NCBI RefSeq assembly: GCF_003958635.1
Contig: NZ_RSEK01000005.1
Location: 186,001 to 250,000, forward strand
Origin: Altericroceibacterium xinjiangense
Lineage (GTDB): Bacteria > Pseudomonadota > Alphaproteobacteria > Sphingomonadales > Sphingomonadaceae
Reading direction: 5' to 3'
Length of the DNA stretch: 64,000 nt
Part shown: positions 36,366 through 45,016 of the stretch, in pieces
How the letters are laid out: the number at the start of each line of letters is the position of its first letter
How positions within the stretch are numbered: the stretch's first letter is position 1
The notes under the pieces: generated by a model
What the model saw: only the letters and a program-made list of their open reading frames with translations
Database searches by the model: none
Told to the model about the DNA's origin: nothing
Made by a program: the position numbers and the translations under genes

Positions 36366-39300
36366 ATGCGTGGCAAGGCGGCTCTTCTCGTCGGGATCGG
36401 GTTTGTACAGCTGCTGGGATCCGGGACGCCGGCGCTTGCGCAGGCCACAGGTGTCGACGCGCTGCTCGAACAAGGGCGATACTGGTCCGAACGGGGCCGG
36501 CAAGACAGGGCCAGGGAGGCGTACCGACGGGTGCTGGAGCTTGATCCGGGCAACCGGAAAGCGCGCCAGGCGCTGGCGCGGCCGGCGCCCTCGCCTGCTC
36601 CACCGGTACAGGCGCAGCCACGAAGAGCCGTCACCGCGAAACCCTCTGCCCCGTTATCGCTCGGCAGTTCGGCGCGAACCGGCGGCGCAACGCCCGCTGC
36701 TTCAAGGCCTGCAGCCGCAAAGCCTGCTGCGGCCGATTATCGAGCGGCCGGCTTCCAGTATCTTGATCAGGAGAACCTGGAGGGGGCTGCCCGGCAATTC
36801 CAGGCGGCCCTCTCCCGCAGCCCCTCGGACGCTGAAACCCTCGGCGGCCTCGGGATCGTTCGGCTTCGGCAGGAGCGCTTCGGAGAAGCCCGAGACCTGC
36901 TTGAGCGCGCGACGACGCTCGGGAACGCTTCCCAGTGGAGCCCAGCCCTGGAGGCCGCCCGGTTCTACGCGGGGATGAAAGAGGCTCTTGGGGCGCTCCG
37001 GTCGGGGAATCTGGCGCAGGCCGAGGGGCTGGCGGAGGAACTCGTCGGGTCCAGCTTCGAAGACAGCTCATCGGCCTTCCTCCTGCTTGCGGATGTTTAC
37101 GAGAAGCAGGGTCGCTTCGCTGATGCTGCCAAAGTCCTGGAACACGCAAGCGGGATGCGATCGCAGGAACGGGATCGTCTGCGAAGCCGAGCGGCACGCA
37201 ACCGTGCGCTTCAGGCAGCCCAGTTCGGGGACGACAATCGGACCGAGCAGGAGTTCGTCGCCGGGCTCATGCTCGACGAGCGGGACCCCTGGATCCGATA
37301 CGAATTCGGCCGCTACCTCGCCGATCGAGGGCGCATTGCCGAGGCGGATTCCATGGTCGCGTCTCTCTCGGCAATCGGTAGTGCGGACGCTTTCTACGCA
37401 GCCGCACTTCTGAGCCACCAGAGAGGCGATCTCCGCCAATCGCAGGCCTTCATCGATCGCATCCCGGACGATGAGCGAGACGACCTGATTACATCCTTCG
37501 CGCAGGGACTGGTGGTGGATCGCGAGATCGAATGGGCAAGGGAGCTGTCCGCGCAGGGAAGGGCGCCTCAAGCCGTGGCTCGTCTGCAAGAGCTAAGGGA
37601 GGGGGCAGCCCTGCCGGCTGCAAAGTCGGCCGCTCTTGCGAACGCTCTCCTCGAACTGGGAGATGAGCAAAACGCCGTCGCGGCAGCGCGGTCGGCGCTC
37701 AGTTCGGGGTTGGCCGATCTTCAGGCCTACGAACCTGTTGTCCGGGTGCTCGCCAAGGCAGGGATGCAGGCCGAAGCCAGGATGGCCCTTCAGACCGCTC
37801 GCGAACAGGCGAGCTCGTCGAAGCAGGACCAGGCGCTCGTGGATCGGCTTTCCGCCGTTCTCGCGGTCACGCAGGCCGGAGCGTTGCGGGAGGGCGGGCA
37901 GTATGCAGCCGCATTCGACCTGCTTCAGTCCGCGTGGATGAGCGCTCCCGAAAGCGCTGATATCCTGTTTGAGCTGGCCCAACTTTACCAGGCGGGCTCA
38001 CTTCCGGCGAAATCCGCGCAAACGTACCAGCTGTTCCTGCAGAAAGAGCCGGACAACAAGGGGGCTTTACTCGGCCTCGCCCGAACGGCAGCGGCAGCAA
38101 AGGACCACGATCTTGCCGGCAACGCGTTCGGACGGGCAGTCCGGGCCGCGCCCGAGGACTACGAAGTCTACCTCGCCGGAGCTGACATCGAGAAAGCAAG
38201 AGGGCGTGAAGGCCGCGCCTTGCGCTACCTTGAAAAGGCCCGGGAGCTCTACGCGCGCCAGACCGCCTCTGGCGCGGGCGCCTTCTCCGCGAAGAACCCG
38301 TTCGCCACAGGACTGGCAGATGCAAACCCCTTCCGCCCAGCGGTTTCCCGGGCGGAAGCCGTGAATCCTTTCGCTTTGGGAGCCGACACGCGATTGCCCC
38401 AGAGGGTGAGCGCGAGCGCGGATGCCTTTGCTTCGCCTGCCTCGCGGTCCGGACTCGTGGAATTGGACCCGGTCGGGCGCCGCGCTCCGGGATTGCCTGG
38501 TGCGGCTGAGGGTGCCGCCTTTCAAGCTGGCCAGCCTGACTCCACGCTGGTGCGGATCCAACAGGACATCGCGTCGCTGTCAGGACGGCGCGGCCCGCAG
38601 GCGGAGATAAGCACCGGCTACCGGCAACGGTCGGGCGAGAATGGGCTCAGCGCCCTGGACGAAGTGTCTGCCAAGGCCGAAATCTCGACTCACGTCGGGG
38701 CCGGCAGAATTGGCCTGCGGGCCGAGGCTGTCGTGCTCGATGCAGGGACGCCCGACCGATCGGCCCTTGCGCGCCTGGGCCGCAATGCCACCCGTGAGGC
38801 GCAAGCGATCGTTGATGAGGCGCCCGCCGAACTGGCGCCAGCGGGGATCCAGCACGCCTCCGGGGTTGCTCCGTCGATCACGTATCGAAGTGATCTCGTT
38901 GACGCTGAAATCGGCAGCACGCCCCTCGGCTTCGACAAGAAGGATGTCACCTTTCGGGTTGAAGCGCATCCTTCGTCACCCGTGGGCCTGAATAGCCGGG
39001 CATGGTTCGAAAGGAAGCCCGTCACCGATAGCGTCCTGTCCTATGCCGGCATGCGCGACCCCGAGAGCGGAGCGTATTGGGGACAAGTGATGAAGGTCGG
39101 AGGCGGCGTCGCCGTTTCCTATGACGAGGGAGGCACCGGCATCTATGGCGATGCTTCGTTCCATCGCTACTCGGGTGAAAACGTCAATCGCAACTCAGGG
39201 TTTGCCTTGAACGCTGGCGCTTACTTCCTGCTGCACGAGCAAGGTCGATCGAGACTGACTGCCGGTGCGAACATCAATTACCAGGATTTTGCGAACAACC

Positions 39301-39755
39301 AGAACTTCTTCACCTTCGGGCACGGCGGCTATTTCAGCCCGCAGATGTTCCTGGCGGCCGCTTTTCCGATCCGCTACGCCTTCATGGGGGACAAGCTCGA
39401 GCTTGAAATCGAAGGCACTCCCGGCTTCCAGAGCTTCGAGCAGGATGCCGCCGCGCTTTATCCGACAGATGCGGCTGCACAAGCCGGGCTGGACTTCCTC
39501 AAGCTCTCCAACACAGACGTACGTACCGGCTACGACGCGATCAGCAAGACCGGCCTGGCCTTCTCCGGACGTGCCCGAGCCAGCTACGATGTCGGCCCGC
39601 AGACCAGTCTGATCTGGTCCGCCGACGTGAACACCTTCGGGAGGTACGACGAATTGAAATCCTGGATCGGCATCAAGCAGACGTTCGGCAGCGAAGACGG
39701 CAGAATGGCGGGCGCCAGCTCGAGCAATCTGCAGTGCGCCAGCTTGAATTGCTGA
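36366..39755 (+). CDS. bcsC: Cellulose synthase outer-membrane export subunit BcsC
   Basis: 1129 residues; ATG one base after the bcsAB stop. Signal peptide (cleavage near PALAQA), then many TPR-like repeats across about residues 27-640 (for example EQGRYWSERGRQDRAREAYR), a linker with three NPF tripeptides (about 644-667), and a C-terminal BCSC barrel (about 735-1129) that exports the glucan chain. The protein ends in NLQCASLNC instead of an aromatic residue, unusual for a barrel. Early Ala/Pro-rich spacer at about residues 78-120. Confidence 0.9.
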   Translation: MRGKAALLVGIGFVQLLGSGTPALAQATGVDALLEQGRYWSERGRQDRAREAYRRVLELDPGNRKARQALARPAPSPAPPVQAQPRRAVTAKPSAPLSLGSSARTGGATPAASRPAAAKPAAADYRAAGFQYLDQENLEGAARQFQAALSRSPSDAETLGGLGIVRLRQERFGEARDLLERATTLGNASQWSPALEAARFYAGMKEALGALRSGNLAQAEGLAEELVGSSFEDSSSAFLLLADVYEKQGRFADAAKVLEHASGMRSQERDRLRSRAARNRALQAAQFGDDNRTEQEFVAGLMLDERDPWIRYEFGRYLADRGRIAEADSMVASLSAIGSADAFYAAALLSHQRGDLRQSQAFIDRIPDDERDDLITSFAQGLVVDREIEWARELSAQGRAPQAVARLQELREGAALPAAKSAALANALLELGDEQNAVAAARSALSSGLADLQAYEPVVRVLAKAGMQAEARMALQTAREQASSSKQDQALVDRLSAVLAVTQAGALREGGQYAAAFDLLQSAWMSAPESADILFELAQLYQAGSLPAKSAQTYQLFLQKEPDNKGALLGLARTAAAAKDHDLAGNAFGRAVRAAPEDYEVYLAGADIEKARGREGRALRYLEKARELYARQTASGAGAFSAKNPFATGLADANPFRPAVSRAEAVNPFALGADTRLPQRVSASADAFASPASRSGLVELDPVGRRAPGLPGAAEGAAFQAGQPDSTLVRIQQDIASLSGRRGPQAEISTGYRQRSGENGLSALDEVSAKAEISTHVGAGRIGLRAEAVVLDAGTPDRSALARLGRNATREAQAIVDEAPAELAPAGIQHASGVAPSITYRSDLVDAEIGSTPLGFDKKDVTFRVEAHPSSPVGLNSRAWFERKPVTDSVLSYAGMRDPESGAYWGQVMKVGGGVAVSYDEGGTGIYGDASFHRYSGENVNRNSGFALNAGAYFLLHEQGRSRLTAGANINYQDFANNQNFFTFGHGGYFSPQMFLAAAFPIRYAFMGDKLELEIEGTPGFQSFEQDAAALYPTDAAAQAGLDFLKLSNTDVRTGYDAISKTGLAFSGRARASYDVGPQTSLIWSADVNTFGRYDELKSWIGIKQTFGSEDGRMAGASSSNLQCASLNC

Positions 39756-39778
39756 ACCCAATGGCCTGGACTGCACCA

Positions 39779-40786
39779 ATGCGCATCGGCAGACGAAAGT
39801 TTGGAACCTTCCTTCTGGCCGGGCTGTCGACTGCCTGTACCATCGGCGCGCCTCGCGCCACTGCGGCGAAAGAGTCGCTGCATTGGCCGCTGTTCAAGAC
39901 ACGTTTTCTGGATTCTTCGGGGCGCATCGTCGACACCGGAAACAACCGGATCAGCCACAGCGAAGGCCAGGGCTACGGGATGGTTCTCGCTGTCAAAGCC
40001 GGAGACAGACCAGCTTTCGACAAGATCTGGCGCTGGACGAAGAACAACCTGCGGCAGGGCGGAAACCCGCTTTTCGCCTGGCGCTACGATCCGCGCCTCC
40101 CGCAACCGGTCTCCGATCCCAACAACGCAACAGATGGCGACCTTCTGATTGCCTGGGCGTTAGGGGAAGCTGGCCAGGTTTGGGGTGTCCCCTCCCTCCT
40201 CACGGAAGCGCGGGTCATCCGGAAAGCGGTTCTGGCTCGACTTACCGTCGATCTTGGCGGTCTGAAGCTGCTCCTGCCGGGGGAGAAGGGCTTCTTGCGG
40301 GAGGGGGCAGCTACTTTGAACCCCTCATACTATGTCTGGCCGGCCCTGGAGTCGTTCGCCCGTGTGGCTCCCGGAGAAGGTTGGCAGCAGATCATCATCG
40401 ATGGCTCCGCGTTTCTGACGCGAGCCCGTTTCGGGCCCGCGGGGCTTCCAACCGACTGGGTGGAGATGCTGGACACCGGGGAAGTTCGCCCCGCGCCCGA
40501 CCGGGAGCCGCGCTTCGGCTTCGATGCCGTACGCGTGCCACTCTATGCCGCCCTCGCCGGCAGGTCCGGCCTTGCCCGTCCCGTGACAGAATATTGGCGC
40601 AGCCGGCTCGCGGCCGGTGCGTTCGTCCCCGCTTGGGTCGATGTCAAAACAGGCGAGGTGGCCGAGTACTCTGCGTCGGAAGGCGTGTTGGCCATCGTAT
40701 CGCTCGTCACCGGAACTCCTGCGGGCAGTTCCCTTTCGTCGGACTACTACGCGGCAGTTCTCCAGAGCATGGCTGCTCTGAGGTAA
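39779..40786 (+). CDS. bcsZ: Endo-1,4-beta-glucanase BcsZ (GH8), Tat-exported
   Basis: 335 residues from the ATG at 39779, which places a twin-arginine motif IGRRKFGTFLLAG at the N-terminus; ATG 39761 and GTG 39734 are alternatives. Periplasmic cellulase that trims nascent cellulose in most bcs operons. GH8 catalytic residues: Glu in RISHSEGQGYGM (general acid) and Asp in NNATDGDLLIAWAL (base); RVPLYAAL and YSASEGVLAI also match. Use of Tat rather than Sec is an inference from the motif. It closes the operon. Confidence 0.9.
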   Translation: MRIGRRKFGTFLLAGLSTACTIGAPRATAAKESLHWPLFKTRFLDSSGRIVDTGNNRISHSEGQGYGMVLAVKAGDRPAFDKIWRWTKNNLRQGGNPLFAWRYDPRLPQPVSDPNNATDGDLLIAWALGEAGQVWGVPSLLTEARVIRKAVLARLTVDLGGLKLLLPGEKGFLREGAATLNPSYYVWPALESFARVAPGEGWQQIIIDGSAFLTRARFGPAGLPTDWVEMLDTGEVRPAPDREPRFGFDAVRVPLYAALAGRSGLARPVTEYWRSRLAAGAFVPAWVDVKTGEVAEYSASEGVLAIVSLVTGTPAGSSLSSDYYAAVLQSMAALR

Positions 40787-40801
40787 TGTGCCACTCGCCG
40801 T

Positions 40802-41002
40802 CGTGGACCACGGGTGCCGGCAGAGGACGAAAGTCGGAAGCTTTACCTTAAAAATGCCTATCGCGTGCTGCTGACCCGTGCGCGTCAGGGCATGGTTATC
40901 CTTGTGCCAGAAGGACGAGGGGACGATTGGACACGTCCATCCCGGTTCTATGATGGCACGTTCGAGTTCCTGCGCAGCTGCGGCCTGACGTACTTGCCAT
41001 GA
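40802..41002 (+). pseudogene. C-terminal remnant of a DUF2075-type helicase gene
   Basis: About 66 codons in one frame ending at TGA 41000-41002, with KLYLKNAYRVLLTRARQGMVILVP and FYDGTFEFLRSCGL. This is the usual C-terminus of DUF2075 (schlafen-associated) DNA/RNA helicases, including the motif VI segment YRVLLTRARQG. All upstream helicase motifs are missing; the bcsZ gene stands where they should be. It is therefore a truncated relic, and marks the right edge of the cellulose operon as a rearrangement junction. Confidence 0.75.
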
Positions 41003-41047
41003 TGCGAAGCCAGCAAGGCGTCGGCCGAGCACGCCGGCGCCTTGAGC

Positions 41048-42190
41048 TCAGTCGATCTGCCGTTCGTAGTTCACGACCGCGCGGACGGTGCGTTGCATCA
41101 TGTCCATGCGTTGGGGAAGCGGAACACTGGTGCGGCCGATCAGGACGGCCACGGCATAGCTGTTGCCGGAAGGGGCCGTGACGATCCCCACGTCGTTGTA
41201 CCCGGCCTGCTCGCCTTCCAGGACCTGACCTGTTCCCGTCTTGTGGCCGATCTTCCAGCCACCCGGGACTCCGCCCTTGAGGCGGCGCGGTCCGCTGCGG
41301 GTTTCGTGCAGGATATCCAGCATCTTTTCGGTCGACTCGGAGGAGAGCAGCTTGCCCTGCTTCAACCGGGCGAGCGCGTTGACCATCCCGACCGGGGTGG
41401 CGCCATCGACCGGATCGGCGATGTAGTCCTCAAACGCCTCGCGGCGCTGGTCCAGCGGCACCTTGTCCCGCGCGTCCCAGAACGCGCTGCCAATGGAATA
41501 TTCCGGCTTCCATTCCAGCCCGGCGATGCTGCTTTGCATCAGGCGTTCCCCGGGGCCGAAGCGGATGCCCTTGATGTTCTTGTCCGCCAGTGTGTCCTGC
41601 ACGGCGTGCGGCCCGCCCGTGCGCCACAGCAGGAAATCGTTCGCGGTGTTGTCGCTGCGGGTGATCGCGCGCTCCATCAAGTCATCCAGCGTGGTCTCGT
41701 AGCCGCCGTCGCGCAGCACGAGCGTGCGGATCGGCTGGAAGAAAACGGCCAGGTCCTTGCGTTCGACCGTCACCTCTTTCGAAAGGTTGAGCTTGCCCTT
41801 GTCCACCTGATCGAGCGCGGTGAGGGAGACCCACAGCTTGCTGACGCTTTGCTGCGGAAACCATTCGCGCCCGTTGTAGGCCGCGGTCCAGCCGCTCTGC
41901 ACATCGCGCACCGCAATGCCGACCTTGCCGTCAAACTGGCGGCCAAGCTGGTTGATCTGCTGCTGCAGGTTCTTTTCCGCTTCGGTCTGGGGCTTGCGCG
42001 GCGGGTCCGGGAGGACCGGTTCGGGCGGAGGCTTCGGCTCCTGCCTTGCGGGACCGCTCCGCGTGGAGGTGTTGGACACGGCCGAGGCGGCCAGCTTCTG
42101 CTCGTCCGTTTCCTCCTTGGCACAGCCGGCCAGCATCAGCGGGAGCACGAGGAGCAGGGAAATGGGTCGGGAAATCTGGGCAAAGGGCAC
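41048..42190 (-). CDS. Serine hydrolase, class A beta-lactamase-like fold, lipoprotein
   Basis: 380 residues from a GTG at 42190; an ATG at 42274 would add 28. Lipobox LAGC in PLMLAGCAKEE predicts membrane anchoring on the periplasmic side. After a Pro-rich linker comes a penicillin-recognising fold: SxxK as QQSVSKLW, SDN as ITRSDNTAND, KTG as GHKTGTGQ. An insertion of about 60 residues between SDN and KTG and an unclear equivalent of the class A Glu166 argue against a true beta-lactamase. Substrate unknown; peptidoglycan-related hydrolysis is possible. Confidence 0.75.
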   Translation of the reverse strand: MPFAQISRPISLLLVLPLMLAGCAKEETDEQKLAASAVSNTSTRSGPARQEPKPPPEPVLPDPPRKPQTEAEKNLQQQINQLGRQFDGKVGIAVRDVQSGWTAAYNGREWFPQQSVSKLWVSLTALDQVDKGKLNLSKEVTVERKDLAVFFQPIRTLVLRDGGYETTLDDLMERAITRSDNTANDFLLWRTGGPHAVQDTLADKNIKGIRFGPGERLMQSSIAGLEWKPEYSIGSAFWDARDKVPLDQRREAFEDYIADPVDGATPVGMVNALARLKQGKLLSSESTEKMLDILHETRSGPRRLKGGVPGGWKIGHKTGTGQVLEGEQAGYNDVGIVTAPSGNSYAVAVLIGRTSVPLPQRMDMMQRTVRAVVNYERQID

Positions 42191-42384
42191 TGCGGAAAGG
42201 TTTCTCCTATGGGCGATAATCCTGGCGTAACGGGCGATATGTAGACCTAACGCGCAAATCGCCAGAGTGTTCAATCAGATACCAATCTTGATGCCGGCTA
42301 GGCAAAAGCAGCGGTTGGAGTAAGCTGCCGCGAGTCTTCCGTTCCGCACGCCCGTTTCTGCGCAAATCGCGAAAGGAGCATTCG

Positions 42385-43305
42385 ATGACTTGTACCGACC
42401 GCCGGACCTTCATCGCCGCGCTGGCATCGCTTCCGATCCTTGCCCATTCGGCGCCGCTGTTCGCCGTTTCTCCCGACCTGCCGTATCACACGCGGCCGAT
42501 CGGCCGGGCGGGCGCACTGCCCCTGGTCGGCATGGGCACGGCTCGCAGTTACCAGGACCCGCAGGCGCCGGAGGACTGGGCTCCGTTGCGCGCCACCATC
42601 GCCCGGTTTGCGGAACTGGGCGGCAAGGTGATAGACACGGCGCCGTCCTATGGCCGGGCAGAAGAGGTGATCGGGCAACTGATCGAGGAGCTTGGGGTGC
42701 GTGACCGCTTGTTCCTGGCGACCAAGGTCGGCGCGGACAGTCCGGAGGAAGGCCGGGCGCAGATCGCGGATTCCTTCCGCAAGCTGCGCACCGGGTACAT
42801 CGACCTGATTGCGGTCCACAACTTGCGCGATTCCGCCAACCAGCTGGCGTACTTGCGCGAACTGAAACAGGCGGGCCGGATCGGCGCAATCGGAGTGACG
42901 ACGTCCTTTGATCCGCAGTATTCGGATTTCGAGGCGCTGATACGGCGTGAGCCGATTGACGCTATCCAGGTCGATTACGCGCTCGACAACCGCAACGCGG
43001 GCGAGCGCATCCTGCCGCTGGCGCAGGACTTGGGGCTTGCCCCGATGATCAACCTCCCGTTCGGCCGGGGCCGCTTGTTCGAAGCGACGCGCGGCAAGCC
43101 GCTGCCGGCCTGGGCGGCGGAAATCGGCGCGGACAGCTGGGCGCAGGTGTTCCTGAAGTACATCGTTTCCCACCCGTCGCGGCCCATCGCGATCCCGGGC
43201 ATGGCGCAGACGCGCTATGTCGACGACAACCTGGCCGCCGCGCGCGGTCCGCTCCCCGATGCCGCGATGCGGCAGCGGATGGAGCGGTTCATTGACGCGC
43301 TCTGA
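42385..43305 (+). CDS. Aldo/keto reductase with Tat signal
   Basis: 306 residues, AAAGGAG before the ATG. The N-terminus TDRRTFIAALASLPILAHSA is a twin-arginine export signal. The AKR barrel follows, with Asp and Tyr of the tetrad in KVIDTAPSYGRAEE, Lys in FLATKVGAD and His in LIAVHNLRDS. Strands toward the C-terminus are typical (FLKYIVSHP, AIPGMAQ). Substrate unknown. Export by Tat implies folding with its NADP(H) before transport. Five bases separate it from the next gene. Confidence 0.83.
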   Translation: MTCTDRRTFIAALASLPILAHSAPLFAVSPDLPYHTRPIGRAGALPLVGMGTARSYQDPQAPEDWAPLRATIARFAELGGKVIDTAPSYGRAEEVIGQLIEELGVRDRLFLATKVGADSPEEGRAQIADSFRKLRTGYIDLIAVHNLRDSANQLAYLRELKQAGRIGAIGVTTSFDPQYSDFEALIRREPIDAIQVDYALDNRNAGERILPLAQDLGLAPMINLPFGRGRLFEATRGKPLPAWAAEIGADSWAQVFLKYIVSHPSRPIAIPGMAQTRYVDDNLAAARGPLPDAAMRQRMERFIDAL

Positions 43306-43309
43306 CAGG

Positions 43310-44626
43310 ATGAACGCGGGGGGCAAGCGGCGGACGCGGCCCCTTTCCCGGATCATCGTTGCGGAGCCGGAGGAAATCCCGGCGGTGATCGGCGGGTTCC
43401 TGCTGTTTTTCCTGCTGTTCGCCAGTTACTTCATGCTGCGGCCGGTGCGCGAGACGTTCGGCATCGCGGGCGGGGTGGAGAACATCCAGTGGCTGTTCAT
43501 GGGCACGTTCGTCGCCACGCTTGCAGTGGTGCCGGTGTACGGCTGGATCAGCCGCACGGTTGCGCGCCGGGCGCTGGTGCCGGTGACTTATGGGTTTTCG
43601 GGCATGGTGATGGGTGGGTTCGCCGCCGCCTTGTACCTCGATCCGCTGAACGTGTGGGTCGCGCGAGCGTTCTACATCTGGTTGTCGGTGTTCAACCTGT
43701 TCGTGATCTCGATTGCCTGGAGCCTGATGGCCGATCTTTTCCGGGCCGATCAGGCGCACCGCTTGTTCGGGCAGATCGCCGCCGGGGCCAGCCTGGGCGG
43801 ACTGGCCGGACCGTTGCTGAGTGCCGGACTGGTGGGCACGGTGGGCCATGCGGGATTGCTGCTGCTGTCCACCGCGCTGCTGCTCGGTACCCTTGTGTGC
43901 GTGCGCTTCCTGCTGCGGTGGAGCGGCGCATCCGCAGCGGTGGACCAGCCCGCGCAGCGCCCTGTCGGCGGCAGCGTGTGGGCCGGGCTGACGCTGATCG
44001 CCCGCTCCCCGTATCTGATCGGCATCAGCGGCTTCGTGCTGCTGCTCGCGTCCGTATCGACCTTCCTTTACATGGAGCAGGCGCGGATCGTCGATGCGAC
44101 GTTTCCCGATCCGGTACGCCAGACGCAAGTCTTCGGCACGATCGACGCGGCGGTGCAGTCCCTCACCATCGGCATCCAGCTGTTCGTCACCGGCCGGATT
44201 GCGAAGCGGCTGGGGGTGGGCGTGCTGCTGGGCATCGTCCCCTTGCTGATGATCCTCGGCTTCGGTCTTCTGGCGGTGACGGCGACGTTCCCGGTGCTGG
44301 CCGGCGTGGTGATCCTGCGCCGGGTGGGAGAATACGCGCTGGTGCGCCCGGGACGTGAGATGCTGTTCGCCAGCCTCGATCCACAAGCCAAGTACAAGGC
44401 CAAGAACGCGATCGACACCGTGGTCTATCGCGGCGGGGACATGCTCAGCGCCTGGTTGAATTCGGCAATTCTGCTCATCGGCACGGCATCGGCCGCCGCG
44501 GTCGGGGGCGCGGCACTGGCCGGCATTTGGGCCCTGCTGGGCTTCGCGATCGGCCGAAGGCATGACCGGAACACTGGCGCGCAACATGCGGGAAGGGTCC
44601 CGGCGCACTCCGCGTCAGCCGGATGA
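43310..44626 (+). CDS. NTP/NDP exchange transporter-like membrane protein
   Basis: 438 residues with about 11-12 membrane helices. The first helix and the block LRPVRETFGIAGGVENIQWLFMGTF are characteristic of a bacterial group named after ATP/ADP translocases, related to the MFS fold; VRFLLRWSG and GRPGREMLFASLDPQAKYKAKNAIDT-type elements are also present (VRPGREMLFASL, KYKAKN). Free-living bacteria have these proteins without known nucleotide exchange, so the substrate is open. Co-transcribed with the reductase upstream; convergent with the response regulator gene. Confidence 0.75.
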   Translation: MNAGGKRRTRPLSRIIVAEPEEIPAVIGGFLLFFLLFASYFMLRPVRETFGIAGGVENIQWLFMGTFVATLAVVPVYGWISRTVARRALVPVTYGFSGMVMGGFAAALYLDPLNVWVARAFYIWLSVFNLFVISIAWSLMADLFRADQAHRLFGQIAAGASLGGLAGPLLSAGLVGTVGHAGLLLLSTALLLGTLVCVRFLLRWSGASAAVDQPAQRPVGGSVWAGLTLIARSPYLIGISGFVLLLASVSTFLYMEQARIVDATFPDPVRQTQVFGTIDAAVQSLTIGIQLFVTGRIAKRLGVGVLLGIVPLLMILGFGLLAVTATFPVLAGVVILRRVGEYALVRPGREMLFASLDPQAKYKAKNAIDTVVYRGGDMLSAWLNSAILLIGTASAAAVGGAALAGIWALLGFAIGRRHDRNTGAQHAGRVPAHSASAG

Positions 44627-44632
44627 GGGCAG

Positions 44633-45016
44633 TCAGGCCTGCTCCCGCCAGATCGCCTGCAGCCGATCGGCCAGCGTGATCGGATCGAACGGTTTTTCGA
44701 TCACGGCGGCGGCGCCGAGTCCAAGCAGTCTCGCAACATGTTGGGGCATCACGCTTGCGGTCATGAACACTACGGGGGTGTCCCTGCAGCCACGCAGCGT
44801 GCGGAGCTCCGCCAGCACTTCGATGCCGTTCATTCCGGGCATCCGGTAGTCGAGGACGATCAGGTCCGGCTCATCCTGTTCGATGTGCGCCAGTGCGTCG
44901 GCGCCTGAGGCATAGTGGGTAAAGATCAGCTCCCCGATGCCTTCGATCCCGATCCGCGCGAGTTCCGCGATGTCGGCATCGTCTTCTACCAGGAGGACCC
45001 GCTCAAGCTCGCGCAT
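44633..45016 (-). CDS. Single-domain response regulator (CheY-like)
   Basis: 127 residues from the ATG at 45016. REC domain with acidic pair EDD (11-13), phosphoacceptor Asp56 in LIVLDYRMPG, the Thr switch in VVFMTASV and Lys in IEKPFDP. No output domain. The gene overlaps the upstream histidine kinase gene by 14 bases, so the pair is co-expressed and likely cognate. As a stand-alone receiver it may pass phosphate to the Hpt protein encoded divergently. Confidence 0.88.
   Translation of the reverse strand: MRELERVLLVEDDADIAELARIGIEGIGELIFTHYASGADALAHIEQDEPDLIVLDYRMPGMNGIEVLAELRTLRGCRDTPVVFMTASVMPQHVARLLGLGAAAVIEKPFDPITLADRLQAIWREQA

Noticed and set aside
34514-36634. A 706-codon open frame antisense to bcsAB and bcsC
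   Set aside because: Low-complexity, Arg/Gln/Gly-rich translation with no domain pattern; a by-product of GC-rich codon use in the real genes.
41048-42190. Antibiotic-resistance beta-lactamase
   Set aside because: SxxK, SDN and KTG are present, but the large insertion, lipobox and lack of a clear Glu166 equivalent make a true class A beta-lactamase unlikely; kept as a serine hydrolase.
42252-42370. Direct repeats GCGCAAATCGC at 42252-42262 and 42360-42370 as attachment sites
   Set aside because: An 11-base repeat 108 bases apart with no integrase or mobile gene between; most likely chance or a small duplication.
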